Below are positions 18,419 through 28,056 of a stretch of DNA of 64,000 bases, in pieces. This DNA comes from UBA5793 sp040255465 (GTDB lineage Bacteria; Planctomycetota; Phycisphaerae; Phycisphaerales; UBA5793): positions 248,001 through 312,000 of the forward strand of contig JBDZVA010000001.1 of NCBI GenBank assembly GCA_040255465.1. Reading direction: 5' to 3'. Under the pieces are notes generated by a model. It did no database searches. It was given only the letters and a program-made list of their open reading frames with translations, and was not told where the DNA came from. The translations under genes were made by a program, and so were the position numbers. Every line of letters begins with the position of its first letter. Position 1 is the first letter of the stretch.

Positions 18419-18487
18419 CTGATGAATGCTATCGCGCGCAGCAGTTCGCGGGAAATGTCGTGAGATAGGAGCCCCCACAGCCAATGG

Positions 18488-20179
18488 TCAGTCACGCCGC
18501 GATTTCGACGCGTACCTCCCGCCGAGCTTCTCGGCACTGCGCACCAGGGCGATGAACTCGGCGCGGTGGCCGGTTTCGTCGAGGCCGCGCGCGTCGTTGG
18601 CCAGATTGAGTGCGAGGTCAAAGTCGGCGTCGCCGCGGCCGATCGAGTCGCGCAGTGTCATGCCAAACGCCGCCACGGCCGCCGCCCAGCGGAAGTCGTC
18701 CGATGCACGCCGCCAATCGAGATCAGAGTCGCGCAGGGGTGTTTCGAGGTATTTGCTCGTCACGCCATCGGGCTTCTTGTAGCGGAGTTTGACAGTGCAC
18801 AGTTCACCTGACTCGACGCCCTGCTGCGAGGGAACGAACTCGGGCTCGCGAGCCGGCCTCTGGTAGCGCAGCGGGTCCACGCCCCACGGTACGGGCTGGC
18901 CTGCGGGGACGATCTCGTAGAGGGCGGTGACACTGTGGCCGGCGCCGATGTCGCCAGCGTCCCTGCGATCGTCGTTGAAATCGCGATCGGCCAGCGCGCG
19001 ATTCTCGTAGCCGATGAGGCGATAACCCGCGACGATCGCTGGGTTGAACTCGACCTGGATCTTCACATCCTTGGCCACGGTCTCGAGTGTGCTGCTCGCC
19101 TGTTCGCAGAGCACGCGGCGGGCCTCGTGGAAGGAGTCGAGGTAGGCGTAGACGCCGTTGCCGCGGTCGGCGATGCTTTCCATCATGGATTCGTTGAGGT
19201 TGCCGCGCCCGACGCCGAGCACGGTGAGGTAGATCTTGCTCTGCGCTTTGCAGGCGATGAGATCGAGCAGGGCGTGGTCGCTGGTCATGCCGACGTTGAA
19301 GTCGCCGTCGGTGGCGAGCAGGACGCGGTTGATCCCGCCGGGGATGAAGTTGTGCTCGGCCACGTCGTAGGCAAGTTGGATGCCCGACGCGCCGTTCGTA
19401 CTGCCTCCGGCGCGGAGGTCATCGATAGTGTGCAGGATTGAGCCGCGATGAGTGACGGCCGTAGACGGCAGGGCCACACCGCTGCGGCCGGCATAGGTCA
19501 CGATCGCGACGCGATCATCATCGCGCAATTCGTTGACGAGCATGCGCATGCCCTTGCGGATCAGCGGCAGCCGGTCATCGGGTTCCATCGAGCCGGAGAC
19601 ATCGAGCAGGAAGACGAGGTTGGCCGGCGGCCTTTCGCTCCTGTCGGCATCGCGCGCGCGAAGGTGGACGCGCGCGAGACGATGCTCGGGCGACCACGGG
19701 CACGAGGCGACCTCGACGTGGACTGCAAAGGGATCGCCGTTGCTGGGCGGCGCGTCGTCGTAGGTGAAGTAGTTGATCATCTCCTCGACGCGCACGGCAT
19801 TGGTCGGGGGCATCTGCCCGTCGGTGATGAAGCGGCGGACGTTGGAGTATGAACCGCTATCGACGTCGACGGCAAAGGTCGAGAGCGGTCGATCCGTGAC
19901 GCGCGCAAAAGGCAGTTCGCGAATCGGCTCGTAGCGGTCGCGACTGGGTTCGGGCTGTCGATAGCGGTAGGAGGGTTGCGCGGAGGGGCTCAGTTGCGAA
20001 TACTGGTTGTATTGGGAGCGGTCAGAAGGGGAGTCCGCGAGCCCGGGAGCGAATCGTGATGATTCGCTTGCAGTCATCTTCGACGATTCATTGCACCCCG
20101 GCAGCATGGACGCCGCCAGAAGGGCCGCGAGGGCGCCCGTTACCATCCAGAATCCCCGCCGCGTTGTCTGCTTGCTCAC
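18488..20179 (-). CDS. YfbK-like lipoprotein with von Willebrand factor A domain
   Basis: 563 residues, GTG start after GAAGGAGCAGAGTC. The lipobox is MLPGC with Cys near residue 29, so membrane-anchored outside the cytoplasm. After a Ser/Pro/Tyr/Gln-rich linker comes the YfbK N-terminal domain (STFAVDVDSGSYSNVRRFI), the vWA domain (about 170-350) with an intact MIDAS motif DVSGSM, and a YfbK/DUF3520-type C-terminal domain. The family is widespread in planctomycetes; its role is unknown, and metal-dependent protein binding at the surface is the usual guess. No operon partner. Confidence 0.85.
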   Translation of the reverse strand: MSKQTTRRGFWMVTGALAALLAASMLPGCNESSKMTASESSRFAPGLADSPSDRSQYNQYSQLSPSAQPSYRYRQPEPSRDRYEPIRELPFARVTDRPLSTFAVDVDSGSYSNVRRFITDGQMPPTNAVRVEEMINYFTYDDAPPSNGDPFAVHVEVASCPWSPEHRLARVHLRARDADRSERPPANLVFLLDVSGSMEPDDRLPLIRKGMRMLVNELRDDDRVAIVTYAGRSGVALPSTAVTHRGSILHTIDDLRAGGSTNGASGIQLAYDVAEHNFIPGGINRVLLATDGDFNVGMTSDHALLDLIACKAQSKIYLTVLGVGRGNLNESMMESIADRGNGVYAYLDSFHEARRVLCEQASSTLETVAKDVKIQVEFNPAIVAGYRLIGYENRALADRDFNDDRRDAGDIGAGHSVTALYEIVPAGQPVPWGVDPLRYQRPAREPEFVPSQQGVESGELCTVKLRYKKPDGVTSKYLETPLRDSDLDWRRASDDFRWAAAVAAFGMTLRDSIGRGDADFDLALNLANDARGLDETGHRAEFIALVRSAEKLGGRYASKSRRD

Positions 20180-20424
20180 GACTCTGCTCCTTCCAGTCGG
20201 GATGAGGAATGCGGCGACGACCGCTCAGAGGCGGCGGGCCGTTTGTGTGGAGACGCGCGGGAACAGGCGATATTCCACCAGCACATTGCACATTTTCGGC
20301 CGGCACTTTCGCATGTTCGATCGCGATGAGCCCGAATTGCTCGTGCCTGTCCCCTGAGTGAGGTAGAAGTCAGGGCGATCGAGGCCACAATTCAAAGTCT
20401 CGCGAACTTGGGGTGCGCCAGCAC

Positions 20425-22617
20425 ATGCCCGTGGATCCAGATCGCTCCCGGCTTCTGATTCCGGCGACTGTCTTTTTGACGGTCGGTGGCCTGTTTACGG
20501 CCCTGTGGGCGGTGGTCAATGGTCAGGCCGCAAACGAGCTGAGACTGCGGTCGGGTCTTTCGGCGGAACAGGCAGCGGACCACATCGAGCGAAACTTCGA
20601 GGTCTGCTTTCGCGTGATTCGCCAGTTCTGCGATGATTGGGAGGCGGGCCTGGTTCCGACTCGCTCCGCTTTCGAGCGAAGGGCCAGCTCGATCATTCAT
20701 TATTTCCCATCCATTTCAGCCATCCAAACGCTCGATGAGACGGGAGGGATCAAGTGGCGCGCGCCAGGCGGTCAGCAACTCGTCTGGCTGACGCCCGGGG
20801 GAGAACGCCGGGTGAACCCGACCGAGTTTGCGGAAGACGAACTGATCCGCGTGACTCCGGCAATCCGCTTCAGCCGTGCGGACGTGGGGATCGTGGCATA
20901 CTTTCCGCTTCGCAACACAGAGGCAAAATCACTGCGGGTTTCGCTGCTTGCATCGACGTTTTTCAAGGATGCCGTTCTCCCGGGTGGAGTCGACCACATT
21001 GCGTACATTATCTACGACGAAGGTGATCCGATTTATCAGTGGTTTGCGGATACGGGGATCCCTGCATCGGAGTACGCCAACTCGCGGCTGATTCAAGTGG
21101 GAGATCGGCAGTGGCGGGTCGGAGTCGCGCTGCTGCCCGGTCCGACCGATCTCCTGCGCAGCCTGGGAAGAAATCTTGTGCTCGTCAGTGGCCTGCTCGT
21201 CGCCGGAGGCCTGGCTTTCGTTTCGTCGCGCCTGCTCTCAAGCCAGCGGCGCTTGCGCGAGAATGAGGAGCGATTGCGCGCGGTGGCTGAGCACATCCCC
21301 GGCGTTGTCTATTCATACGAGACGGCTCCGGGCCGGCCTCGCTCGCTGATCTATCTCGGTCCCGGCCTGGATGCCATGATCGGGCCGCGCATGACCGCGC
21401 GGGTTGAAGAGAACTTCGATGCGCTCTTCGAACTGGTGCATCCTGACGATCTGGTGGAGGTGCTCACCTCTGCCGCACGGGGATCGACGACAGGCGAAAC
21501 GATTGACTGCGAAGCGCGCCTGATGACGGATGAGGGGTCCTATCGCTGGGTCCGCTCGCTCAGCCGAGCACTGAAAGTTGATCGCGAGCGTATTCGATGG
21601 CATGTCGTTCTGATCGACATCTCCGAGCATCGGCGCACCGTCGATGCGCTGCGCGAGAGCGAAGAGCGCTATCGGCTGCTTGTTGAATCGAGTCCGGTCG
21701 GCGTGATGATTCACAGCAACATGATCTGCCAGTTCGTCAATCCGGCTGTGGTCAGACTCCTTGGATATGACAGCGCCGATGACCTGACTGGAAAGAACAT
21801 CGAACTGGTAATCCCGCCTGAGGATCGCCAGATGGTGCGTGATCGCGTCGCTCAATTCGATGCTGAATGCGAGCCGCTTCGATTCGGGGGTGAGCGTCTG
21901 AGGCGGCGAGACGGGACCAATGTTGACGTTGAGATCATTGTGAGCACGATCAACTTCGGCGGCGGAACCGCTCGCCAGGTTCTTGTTCTGGATACAACCG
22001 AGCAGCGCCAGACAGAGCAGCGGCAACGCCTGCTCATGCAGGAGCTCGATCACCGTGTCAAGAACAACCTGGCTTCAGTGCTCGCCCTGCTGGATCAGAC
22101 CGCCGCCAGCGCCCATCACATTGATGAGTTCCGCGCCAAATTCGCCAACCGCATCAAAGCCATGGCCCGCACCCATGAGATGCTGGCGCGCACCAAGTGG
22201 AGCGGCGTGGGAATGAGCGACGTCATTCGCGTCTCGCTGGCTCCGCACATCGTCGAGGAGTCTGACCGCATTCGCCTTGACGGTCCATCACTGCTGATTC
22301 GGCCGCGCCCCGCTATGCCCATCGGACTCGCGCTGCATGAACTCGCCACCAACGCTCTGAAGTACGGGTCGCTTTCCACTCCGAACGGCCGAGTCGATAT
22401 CCGATGGCGACGCGAGAACACCAGCATCCTGATCGAGTGGTCCGAGAGCGGCGGCCCGCTGGCCCGGTCGCCGGACGAATTCGGCATGGGGCTTCGACTC
22501 GTGCGCGGCCTGGTCGAGTTTGAACTTGGCGGGAGAGCCCAGTTCGACTTCGAGTCGGGCAGCCTCGTCTGTACACTGTGCATCGACGCCGAGACACTTA
22601 CAGAAGAACCCGCCTGA
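20425..22617 (+). CDS. Membrane sensor histidine kinase (HisKA_2/HWE type) with two PAS domains
   Basis: 730 residues from ATG 20425 (GTG 20413 also possible). A membrane helix (LIPATVFLTVGGLFTALWAVV), a CHASE-like periplasmic sensor of about 210 residues and a second helix (LVLVSGLLVAGGLAFVSSRLL) are followed by two PAS domains (about 285-405 and 412-530). The phosphoacceptor box is ELDHRVKNNLA, typical of HisKA_2/HWE kinases. The ATPase domain shows LHELATNALKYGSLS and FGMGLRLVRGLV. No response regulator is adjacent, so its partner lies elsewhere. Confidence 0.85.
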   Translation: MPVDPDRSRLLIPATVFLTVGGLFTALWAVVNGQAANELRLRSGLSAEQAADHIERNFEVCFRVIRQFCDDWEAGLVPTRSAFERRASSIIHYFPSISAIQTLDETGGIKWRAPGGQQLVWLTPGGERRVNPTEFAEDELIRVTPAIRFSRADVGIVAYFPLRNTEAKSLRVSLLASTFFKDAVLPGGVDHIAYIIYDEGDPIYQWFADTGIPASEYANSRLIQVGDRQWRVGVALLPGPTDLLRSLGRNLVLVSGLLVAGGLAFVSSRLLSSQRRLRENEERLRAVAEHIPGVVYSYETAPGRPRSLIYLGPGLDAMIGPRMTARVEENFDALFELVHPDDLVEVLTSAARGSTTGETIDCEARLMTDEGSYRWVRSLSRALKVDRERIRWHVVLIDISEHRRTVDALRESEERYRLLVESSPVGVMIHSNMICQFVNPAVVRLLGYDSADDLTGKNIELVIPPEDRQMVRDRVAQFDAECEPLRFGGERLRRRDGTNVDVEIIVSTINFGGGTARQVLVLDTTEQRQTEQRQRLLMQELDHRVKNNLASVLALLDQTAASAHHIDEFRAKFANRIKAMARTHEMLARTKWSGVGMSDVIRVSLAPHIVEESDRIRLDGPSLLIRPRPAMPIGLALHELATNALKYGSLSTPNGRVDIRWRRENTSILIEWSESGGPLARSPDEFGMGLRLVRGLVEFELGGRAQFDFESGSLVCTLCIDAETLTEEPA

Positions 22618-22631
22618 TCACAGGCGGGTTC
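22606..22631. terminator. Hairpin between convergent kinase and HAF-repeat gene
   Basis: Perfect 11-bp stem GAACCCGCCTG/CAGGCGGGTTC with a four-base loop, beginning inside the kinase stop region. The U-rich side (TTCTTCTG) is on the minus strand, so it mainly serves the gene ending at 22671. Confidence 0.6.
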
Positions 22632-22670
22632 CCGGGCCATTCCACATCGAATTCTTCGAACGAAAGCCGG

Positions 22671-24053
22671 CTAGCGCAGGGTGTATCGCAGCACGTTGCT
22701 GACTTCGCAGTGCGCCGGATCGATGGCCTGCAGGTAGATTGTCCGTCCCGCTGCGCCACCAGGGACAAAGACCGACACGCGCGCTTCCCGATTTGCAGTG
22801 GCCAGCGAGCTTCCCACGACGCGCGGCGCCGAGAGGCCGATGTGTACGCCCGGACATCCCGGGAGCGCTCGCGAGCCCTGTGCAAAGCCGACTGCAAAGT
22901 AAATGCGACTGCCGGGAGTGGCGCTGACGGCGATCAGTTCGTTGGTTGAACCGGCCCCATCGCCGCGCAGCCCGAGGATGGTCAACTGGTCCGGGATGAG
23001 CAGCACGGTCTGACTCCCGCGCTCGCCCTTGGGCCTTGCGTTGGCGAGGACGACTCCCGACTCATTGATCTTCGTGGCGCGCATGACTTCCCAGGCTGAA
23101 AACGCCGGGGTGAGGCGGTCGGTGAGCCAGGAGACTTCACCGTTCTCGTAGATCCAGCCCTGATCGTTTTCGGTGAACGACTGGTGGTTTCCCACGACTT
23201 GGCCGCGGTCGTTGACATCGCTGGGCAGCGCGTTTTCGATGCTCGGATCCCAGTTGCCGATCTGCGTGCGCACCCACTGTCCATTCTGATTGGTCCAGAG
23301 CACCGCGTTGTCGAAGTAGGACTCGAGCGGGCCGCCGCCGACGAACATCGTTCCGGAGTCGTTGATGGCGGTCGCGAGCAGACCGTCGAGCACCGTCAGC
23401 GACCAGCCGGAGCGGCCGTCGGGCGTCCAGACTGCGGTGGCGCCGAAGTATCGATTGATCTGCCCGACGATGATGCTGTTCTCGCTGATGTCGGTGGCCT
23501 GACCGGAACCCAGATTGTAGTAGGCGCCGTCCGTAACGACGAAGGCGTTGCCGTTGGCGTGGCCGCCCGGCGGGTAGTAGAAGCCGACGACCTGCTCGCG
23601 CTCGTTGAGTCCCTGTGCGTAGGAATTGCTGTTATGGGGGTCGACGAGCCAGTGATTGGTTGTGCCGTCCCACAGGAATGCCTGCGGCCAGATCACACCC
23701 CATTCATACATCCAGCCTGCGACGTGGCCCCTGTCGTTAATCGCGAGGCCCGAAGAGTAGATGCCCTCAATCTCGTCGAGGACGACGGACCGGCCGTCAG
23801 CAAAGTGGAAGGGACGCCGCTGCGAGTCGATGGAGACAGTGCCGGTGACTTCATTGGAGTTGTTCAGTCCCAGGCCGCTCAGTCCCGTCGCCCCGTCGGG
23901 CAGCGGAAGCGGCACAACGCGGTACCTCGCATCACCCTGCGCCAGGCTCGGAGTCGTCAGGCCCGCAAGGGAGCCAATCGCGGCGGCGACGGCAAGGGTG
24001 CGAGAAACAGACGGATGAAGCCAGGTCTTGTTCCGGATACACAAATACTGCAT
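22671..24053 (-). CDS. Secreted HAF-repeat protein
   Basis: 460 residues; ATG 24053 after GCGGAGGTGTGTC, signal peptide to SLAQ near residue 39. The body holds repeats of the 'extracellular HAF' kind: GLGLNNSNEVTGTV, GLAINDRGHVAGWM, GLNEREQVVGFY, DISENSIIVGQ, AINDSGTMFVGG, DVNDRGQVVGN, KINESGVVLAN, about 45-50 residues apart, consistent with a beta-propeller. The C-terminal 95 residues form a separate domain (GSRIYFAVGFAQGS, GCPGVHIGLSAPRVVGSS, VFVPGGAAGRTIYLQAID, CEVSNV) related in style to the SCPG module. Exported; function unknown. Confidence 0.78.
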   Translation of the reverse strand: MQYLCIRNKTWLHPSVSRTLAVAAAIGSLAGLTTPSLAQGDARYRVVPLPLPDGATGLSGLGLNNSNEVTGTVSIDSQRRPFHFADGRSVVLDEIEGIYSSGLAINDRGHVAGWMYEWGVIWPQAFLWDGTTNHWLVDPHNSNSYAQGLNEREQVVGFYYPPGGHANGNAFVVTDGAYYNLGSGQATDISENSIIVGQINRYFGATAVWTPDGRSGWSLTVLDGLLATAINDSGTMFVGGGPLESYFDNAVLWTNQNGQWVRTQIGNWDPSIENALPSDVNDRGQVVGNHQSFTENDQGWIYENGEVSWLTDRLTPAFSAWEVMRATKINESGVVLANARPKGERGSQTVLLIPDQLTILGLRGDGAGSTNELIAVSATPGSRIYFAVGFAQGSRALPGCPGVHIGLSAPRVVGSSLATANREARVSVFVPGGAAGRTIYLQAIDPAHCEVSNVLRYTLR

Positions 24054-24623
24054 GACACACCTCCGCGGCAACCGCTGGATGCGGCACCTCATTCACTCGT
24101 GGAGTTCGACCACGCTCCGGCTGCGCTGGTTGGGGCGGGCGAAGCGTCCGATTCGTCTACCGCGAATGTCCCTGGACGGGTCGTCTATTGCAGTCATCGT
24201 GGTTGAATCTGCGATGACTCCGCCTCGTGCAGCCCAGAGGTGGCTCGCGCCGGGTTGCGCTTGACGCTGATCAGATCGCGGTCAGGTTGGTGATGGATGC
24301 GTGCCTCTTGAGTTGATCCCAGACGATCGGAGTGTGTGGATCGAAGGGCGGCTGTTCGACGAACTCCTGCCGCTGGTAGATCATCGGCATCCGGGGCGAA
24401 GTGAACGGTATGGCGGCGGCAAGAGTGGCCGAGAAGATGGACGGAGTGCGACTGGTGGTTCTTGGAGCCCGGTTGTGATCCGGCATTGGCATCCACGCGC
24501 ACTGGGGCTCGATCAGTCGCCGGTTCGTCGTGAAAGAGCCACGGGATCGAAGAACAGCACGCCGCAGGCTGAGGGGCCTGCGGCGTGCAGCGAAGCCAAT
24601 AAGAGGGTGGTTGCGACCCGCGC
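24054..24623. other. Intergenic stretch with weak ORF candidate
   Basis: 570 bases between two minus-strand genes. It holds the terminator at 24557-24588 and one doubtful minus-strand frame (24271-24495, 74 codons, starting MPMPDHNRAP and ending WDQLKRHASITNLTAI) with GC-rich third positions but no ribosome site or recognised family. Nothing else identified. Confidence 0.4.
24557..24588 (-). terminator. Terminator after the di-haem peroxidase gene
   Basis: Perfect 13-bp stem (24557-24569 with 24576-24588, six-base loop) 35 bases beyond the stop; followed on the minus strand by TGTTCTT. Confidence 0.7.
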
Positions 24624-26276
24624 TTACTTGAACAGCTTGAACTCGCACGCGGGCGTCATCGACCAGCCGTAGGGCGTGTTGGGATCTTCGACGAACCAGC
24701 GGCCGAACATGGTGGCGCCATTGAGCGAGAGGCGGCGCGGGATGCTCAAACAGACGGAGCCGGATCCTTCGCCCGCATTGAAGCCGTCGAGAATCAGAGC
24801 CGCCACCGCTTTGTTGGCCGGGTTGAAGTGTTCCGGATCGGCGGCGTACTCCTGGGCGGGATCGGAGAGGCCGACGAGAAGATACGCTCGCGAGCGGCCC
24901 AGTGCGTTTTCGATGGCGACGGTGAAGTTGTCGTTACCCAGCAGCGGAGGTTCAAAGGCAATCATGGTCGGCACGAATCCGCCGCTTCCCTGGAGGCCCT
25001 CGCCCACACTGCGCGGCATGCGGCCCGAGTCGGTATAGAGCGTCGGATGATCGAACGGGGGAACTTCGGAGATGAGGCGCGGATCGGTCAGTGGGCGCTT
25101 CATCAGGGCCACCAGCGCGTCTTCTTCCTCCTGGGTCAGGTTCAGCGGCTGCATGAGCGGGTGCTTGTTGGGCGCCTCGAAGTCGCCACCGCGGTCGTAG
25201 AACTCCATGACTTCCTCGAGCGTTTCGAACTGGCCGTTGTGGAAGAAGGGGGCGCGGAGTTCGATGTTGCGCAGCGATGGCGTACGGAACTTGCCCTTGT
25301 CCTCTTCGAGGCCGGTCACTTCCATGCGGCCAAGGTCTTCGTCAGGCGGGCGAACGCCGAGGTAGTGGAAGCGTTCATCGGTGAGCCGGTTGCCGGGGTG
25401 GCACTCGATGCAGCCAACGGTGTTGAAGAGCTGCCAGCCGAGTTGCTCCTGTTCGGTGAATACCTCTTCGATTGGGGCGCCGGCCAGGAACTCGTCAAAG
25501 GGCGTCTGGTTGGAGTAGAGCGTGCGCTCGTAGGTGGCGATCGCCATGATGACGCGCGCCGGGGTCACGTCCGGTGAGCCGAACACTTCCTGGAACAGTT
25601 GGGGGTAAGTGCGTCCGTTGATCCAGCGCTTGAGGGGGCGGGGGATATCCGTGGCCAGGGCCAGAGCGCGCGACTGCTCGACACGGGCGGCGACATCGAC
25701 CCAGTCGCGGCCGACATGACCCATCTCTGCAGTGCCGAGCACTGGTTTGGCGGCTTGGCTCTCAAGCGTGGCATCGCCATCAAGGACGATTTCACCCGTC
25801 ACCGGATCGCGGAAGGTTGCGTTGACCCGGCCGTCCCAGAAGAGCATCGGCGAGTAGCCGGCGTTAATTGCTGAAGGGGCGCGACGGCGGCCGACCTGGA
25901 TCCGCATGTCGAACACGCGGTGATGCAGGTAAAGGCCATCTTCTTTCGTCATGGGGATGCCTGGCGAGGCCGTGATGTCATCGTCGGTCCAGTATTGCGC
26001 ATCGGGTCCGGGATTTGTTGCTTCGAACTGGCCGATAATCGAGCGCGGATCCGAGCCACCCGCGGCGGGGCGGTGGCAGGTGGCGCAAGCGGTAAGTCGA
26101 GTGGAAGAGAGCTGTTCATCCCAGAAGAGAGCCTTGCCCAGCTTTATTTTGGCAGGGGTCATGGGATTGCCTTGCGGAACTGGCGGCCGATCCAGCGGCT
26201 CGAATGGCTGGGCGTAGACGGCGCCGGCGGCAAATCCAATGGAAATAACAACCCCGAAAAGGACTTTTGATCGCAT
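24624..26276 (-). CDS. Di-haem cytochrome c peroxidase-like protein with extra C-terminal domain
   Basis: 550 residues; ATG 26276 opens a signal peptide to VYAQ near 23, so periplasmic. CcpA/MauG fold: first haem site CATCH near residue 64, second CIECH near 265, plus RRRAPSAINAGYSPMLFWDGR, VGTAEMGHV and RTPSLRNIELRAPFFHNG, typical of the family. Ordinary members end near 400; here about 130 residues follow, with LLGNDNFTVAIENALGRSRAYLLVG and a closing block GATMFGRWFVED, resembling a C-terminal domain used by many planctomycete secreted proteins. Likely H2O2 reduction or oxidation of a protein partner. Confidence 0.85.
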   Translation of the reverse strand: MRSKVLFGVVISIGFAAGAVYAQPFEPLDRPPVPQGNPMTPAKIKLGKALFWDEQLSSTRLTACATCHRPAAGGSDPRSIIGQFEATNPGPDAQYWTDDDITASPGIPMTKEDGLYLHHRVFDMRIQVGRRRAPSAINAGYSPMLFWDGRVNATFRDPVTGEIVLDGDATLESQAAKPVLGTAEMGHVGRDWVDVAARVEQSRALALATDIPRPLKRWINGRTYPQLFQEVFGSPDVTPARVIMAIATYERTLYSNQTPFDEFLAGAPIEEVFTEQEQLGWQLFNTVGCIECHPGNRLTDERFHYLGVRPPDEDLGRMEVTGLEEDKGKFRTPSLRNIELRAPFFHNGQFETLEEVMEFYDRGGDFEAPNKHPLMQPLNLTQEEEDALVALMKRPLTDPRLISEVPPFDHPTLYTDSGRMPRSVGEGLQGSGGFVPTMIAFEPPLLGNDNFTVAIENALGRSRAYLLVGLSDPAQEYAADPEHFNPANKAVAALILDGFNAGEGSGSVCLSIPRRLSLNGATMFGRWFVEDPNTPYGWSMTPACEFKLFK

Positions 26277-26505
26277 GATGAACCTTTCTCTTCTTCCTTC
26301 AAGTAAACTGCGGAGGTCCGCGAGAAACGCAACCTCCAAGCGCAGATACAGCCATCGTGCACCTGCGTGCGTCGCTACCAATTCACCAGGGCACACCATA
26401 CACCATGCGCCCCCTCGGCGCAGTGAAAAACCCGGAAACGACCTTAAAGATTGCATGAAAAACCTCAGAAAACTCGCTGCTTTCCCGTCTTAACACCCGT
26501 CGGGT

Positions 26506-28056
26506 TCAACCCCGTCGCACGGTCCGCTCCACCAGCCGGATGAGCAGGCTGAGCACGACCGCCATGACGGCTGCGGGAACGGCGCCGAGGAGCGTGAGGC
26601 GAGAGTCGTTGCGCGCCAGCCCTCGGGCGATGAAATCGCCCAGACCACCGGCACCGATATACGTCGAGAGCGTGGCGATGCCCACGGTCAGCACTGTGGC
26701 AGCGCGAATGCCGGCGATGATGACGGGAGCCGCCAGCGGAAGTTCAACCAGCCGCAGCCGCTGTGCGGATGACATGCCCAGCCCGTTTGCAGCCTCGACG
26801 ACCTGTCGCGGCACCTCACGCAGGCCGGTATACGTATTGAGCACGATGGGCAACAGGGCGTAGAGAACAAGCGCGCTGACCGCCGGGGCAGTGCCCAGCA
26901 GCCCATATAGCGCAAAAAGAAACGCCAGCATCGCCAGGCTGGGGATCGTCTGCACGATTTCGGTAAACGCGAGTACGGCGCCGCGCGCTGCGGCCTTGCG
27001 ATGAATGAAGATCCCCAGCGGCACGCCGATAAGGATTGCAATGACCATGCCAAGGAACGTGAGCACGAGGTGTTCGCCAACCTTGCGCGTGACTTCGCCG
27101 CGCCGCTCGATGGCCAGCGCTATGACCCCCCGTTCGTCGCCGGCTGCGTTCTCGTTTCGATCTTCCGGCGCCACGGTGGGACCGAGGCGGCTGTCGATCC
27201 ACTCGCGCGCCACCTCCGCGGGTGAGCGCTTCAGCACATCGACTGCGTAGTTCATCTGCCGCATGTCGTCATCATTGATCGTGCCCGCGAGGCTAGCCAG
27301 CACTTCGCGCACCCGTGGGTGAGCCGCGAGCGATTCGCTCCGAACGACTGGCGCTGCGTCATAGGGCGGGAAGAACGCGCGGTCATCTTCGAGCACCACC
27401 AGGCGATACTCGGCAATGCGCCCGTCCGTGGCGAAGGCGCAGATCACATCCACCTGGCCGTCGGCGAGCGCGTCGTACATCAGTCCCGGGTCAAGATCCA
27501 CTGTTCTGCCAAGTGTGAAGTCGTACTTCTCCGCCAGTCCCGGGTATCCATCCGGCCGCTCCATGAATTCAGCCGTGAATCCGCCGCGCAACTCATCCGC
27601 AACCGCCGCCAGATCGGAGATCGTCTTCCAGCCGTGCGCCTGTGCGTCATCGGCGCGCACGGCAATCGCATAGGTGTTGTTGAAACCGATCGGTGGAAGC
27701 CACTCGAGATCGAACTGTCTGCGATATCCGGCGGCTACAGTCCGGTAGGCGCGATCAGCGTTCCCAATGACCTCGCGTTTGAGAATGTTGAGCAGGCCGG
27801 TTCCGGTGTACTCCACGTAGCAGTCGAGTTCGCCGTTGAGCAGCGCGGCATGGCAAATGTCGCTCCCTCCGAGGCCGAATTGTCGTTCGATGTTGAGGTC
27901 AGTGCCTCGCTCGAGGAGTTGAGCGACAAGTTCGCCGAGGATTTCCTGCTCGGTGAAGTTCTTCGAGCCGATGCGGAAGGTGTCGGTACGCTGGGCCAGC
28001 GTCGGGGAGGCGAAAGCGCAGAGCGCTGCGAGAATGACGATGAGTCGCTGCCTCAT
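26506..28056 (-). CDS. Glycine-betaine/choline-type ABC transporter: fused substrate-binding protein and permease
   Basis: 516 residues. Signal peptide (to TLAQ, about 21), then an OpuAC-type binding domain (about 22-290; IGSKNFTEQEILGELVAQLLE, VEYTGTGL, LDPGLMYDALADGQVDV), then a BPD_transp_1 permease (about 310-515) with five or six helices and the EAA-like loop EAANGLGMSSAQRLRLVELPLA. In OpuB/OpuC-type systems these are usually separate proteins; the fused form is known in some lineages. Imports compatible solutes such as betaine or choline for osmoprotection; the exact ligand cannot be told from sequence. Its ATG overlaps the ATPase stop by four bases (ATGA). Confidence 0.87.
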   Translation of the reverse strand: MRQRLIVILAALCAFASPTLAQRTDTFRIGSKNFTEQEILGELVAQLLERGTDLNIERQFGLGGSDICHAALLNGELDCYVEYTGTGLLNILKREVIGNADRAYRTVAAGYRRQFDLEWLPPIGFNNTYAIAVRADDAQAHGWKTISDLAAVADELRGGFTAEFMERPDGYPGLAEKYDFTLGRTVDLDPGLMYDALADGQVDVICAFATDGRIAEYRLVVLEDDRAFFPPYDAAPVVRSESLAAHPRVREVLASLAGTINDDDMRQMNYAVDVLKRSPAEVAREWIDSRLGPTVAPEDRNENAAGDERGVIALAIERRGEVTRKVGEHLVLTFLGMVIAILIGVPLGIFIHRKAAARGAVLAFTEIVQTIPSLAMLAFLFALYGLLGTAPAVSALVLYALLPIVLNTYTGLREVPRQVVEAANGLGMSSAQRLRLVELPLAAPVIIAGIRAATVLTVGIATLSTYIGAGGLGDFIARGLARNDSRLTLLGAVPAAVMAVVLSLLIRLVERTVRRG

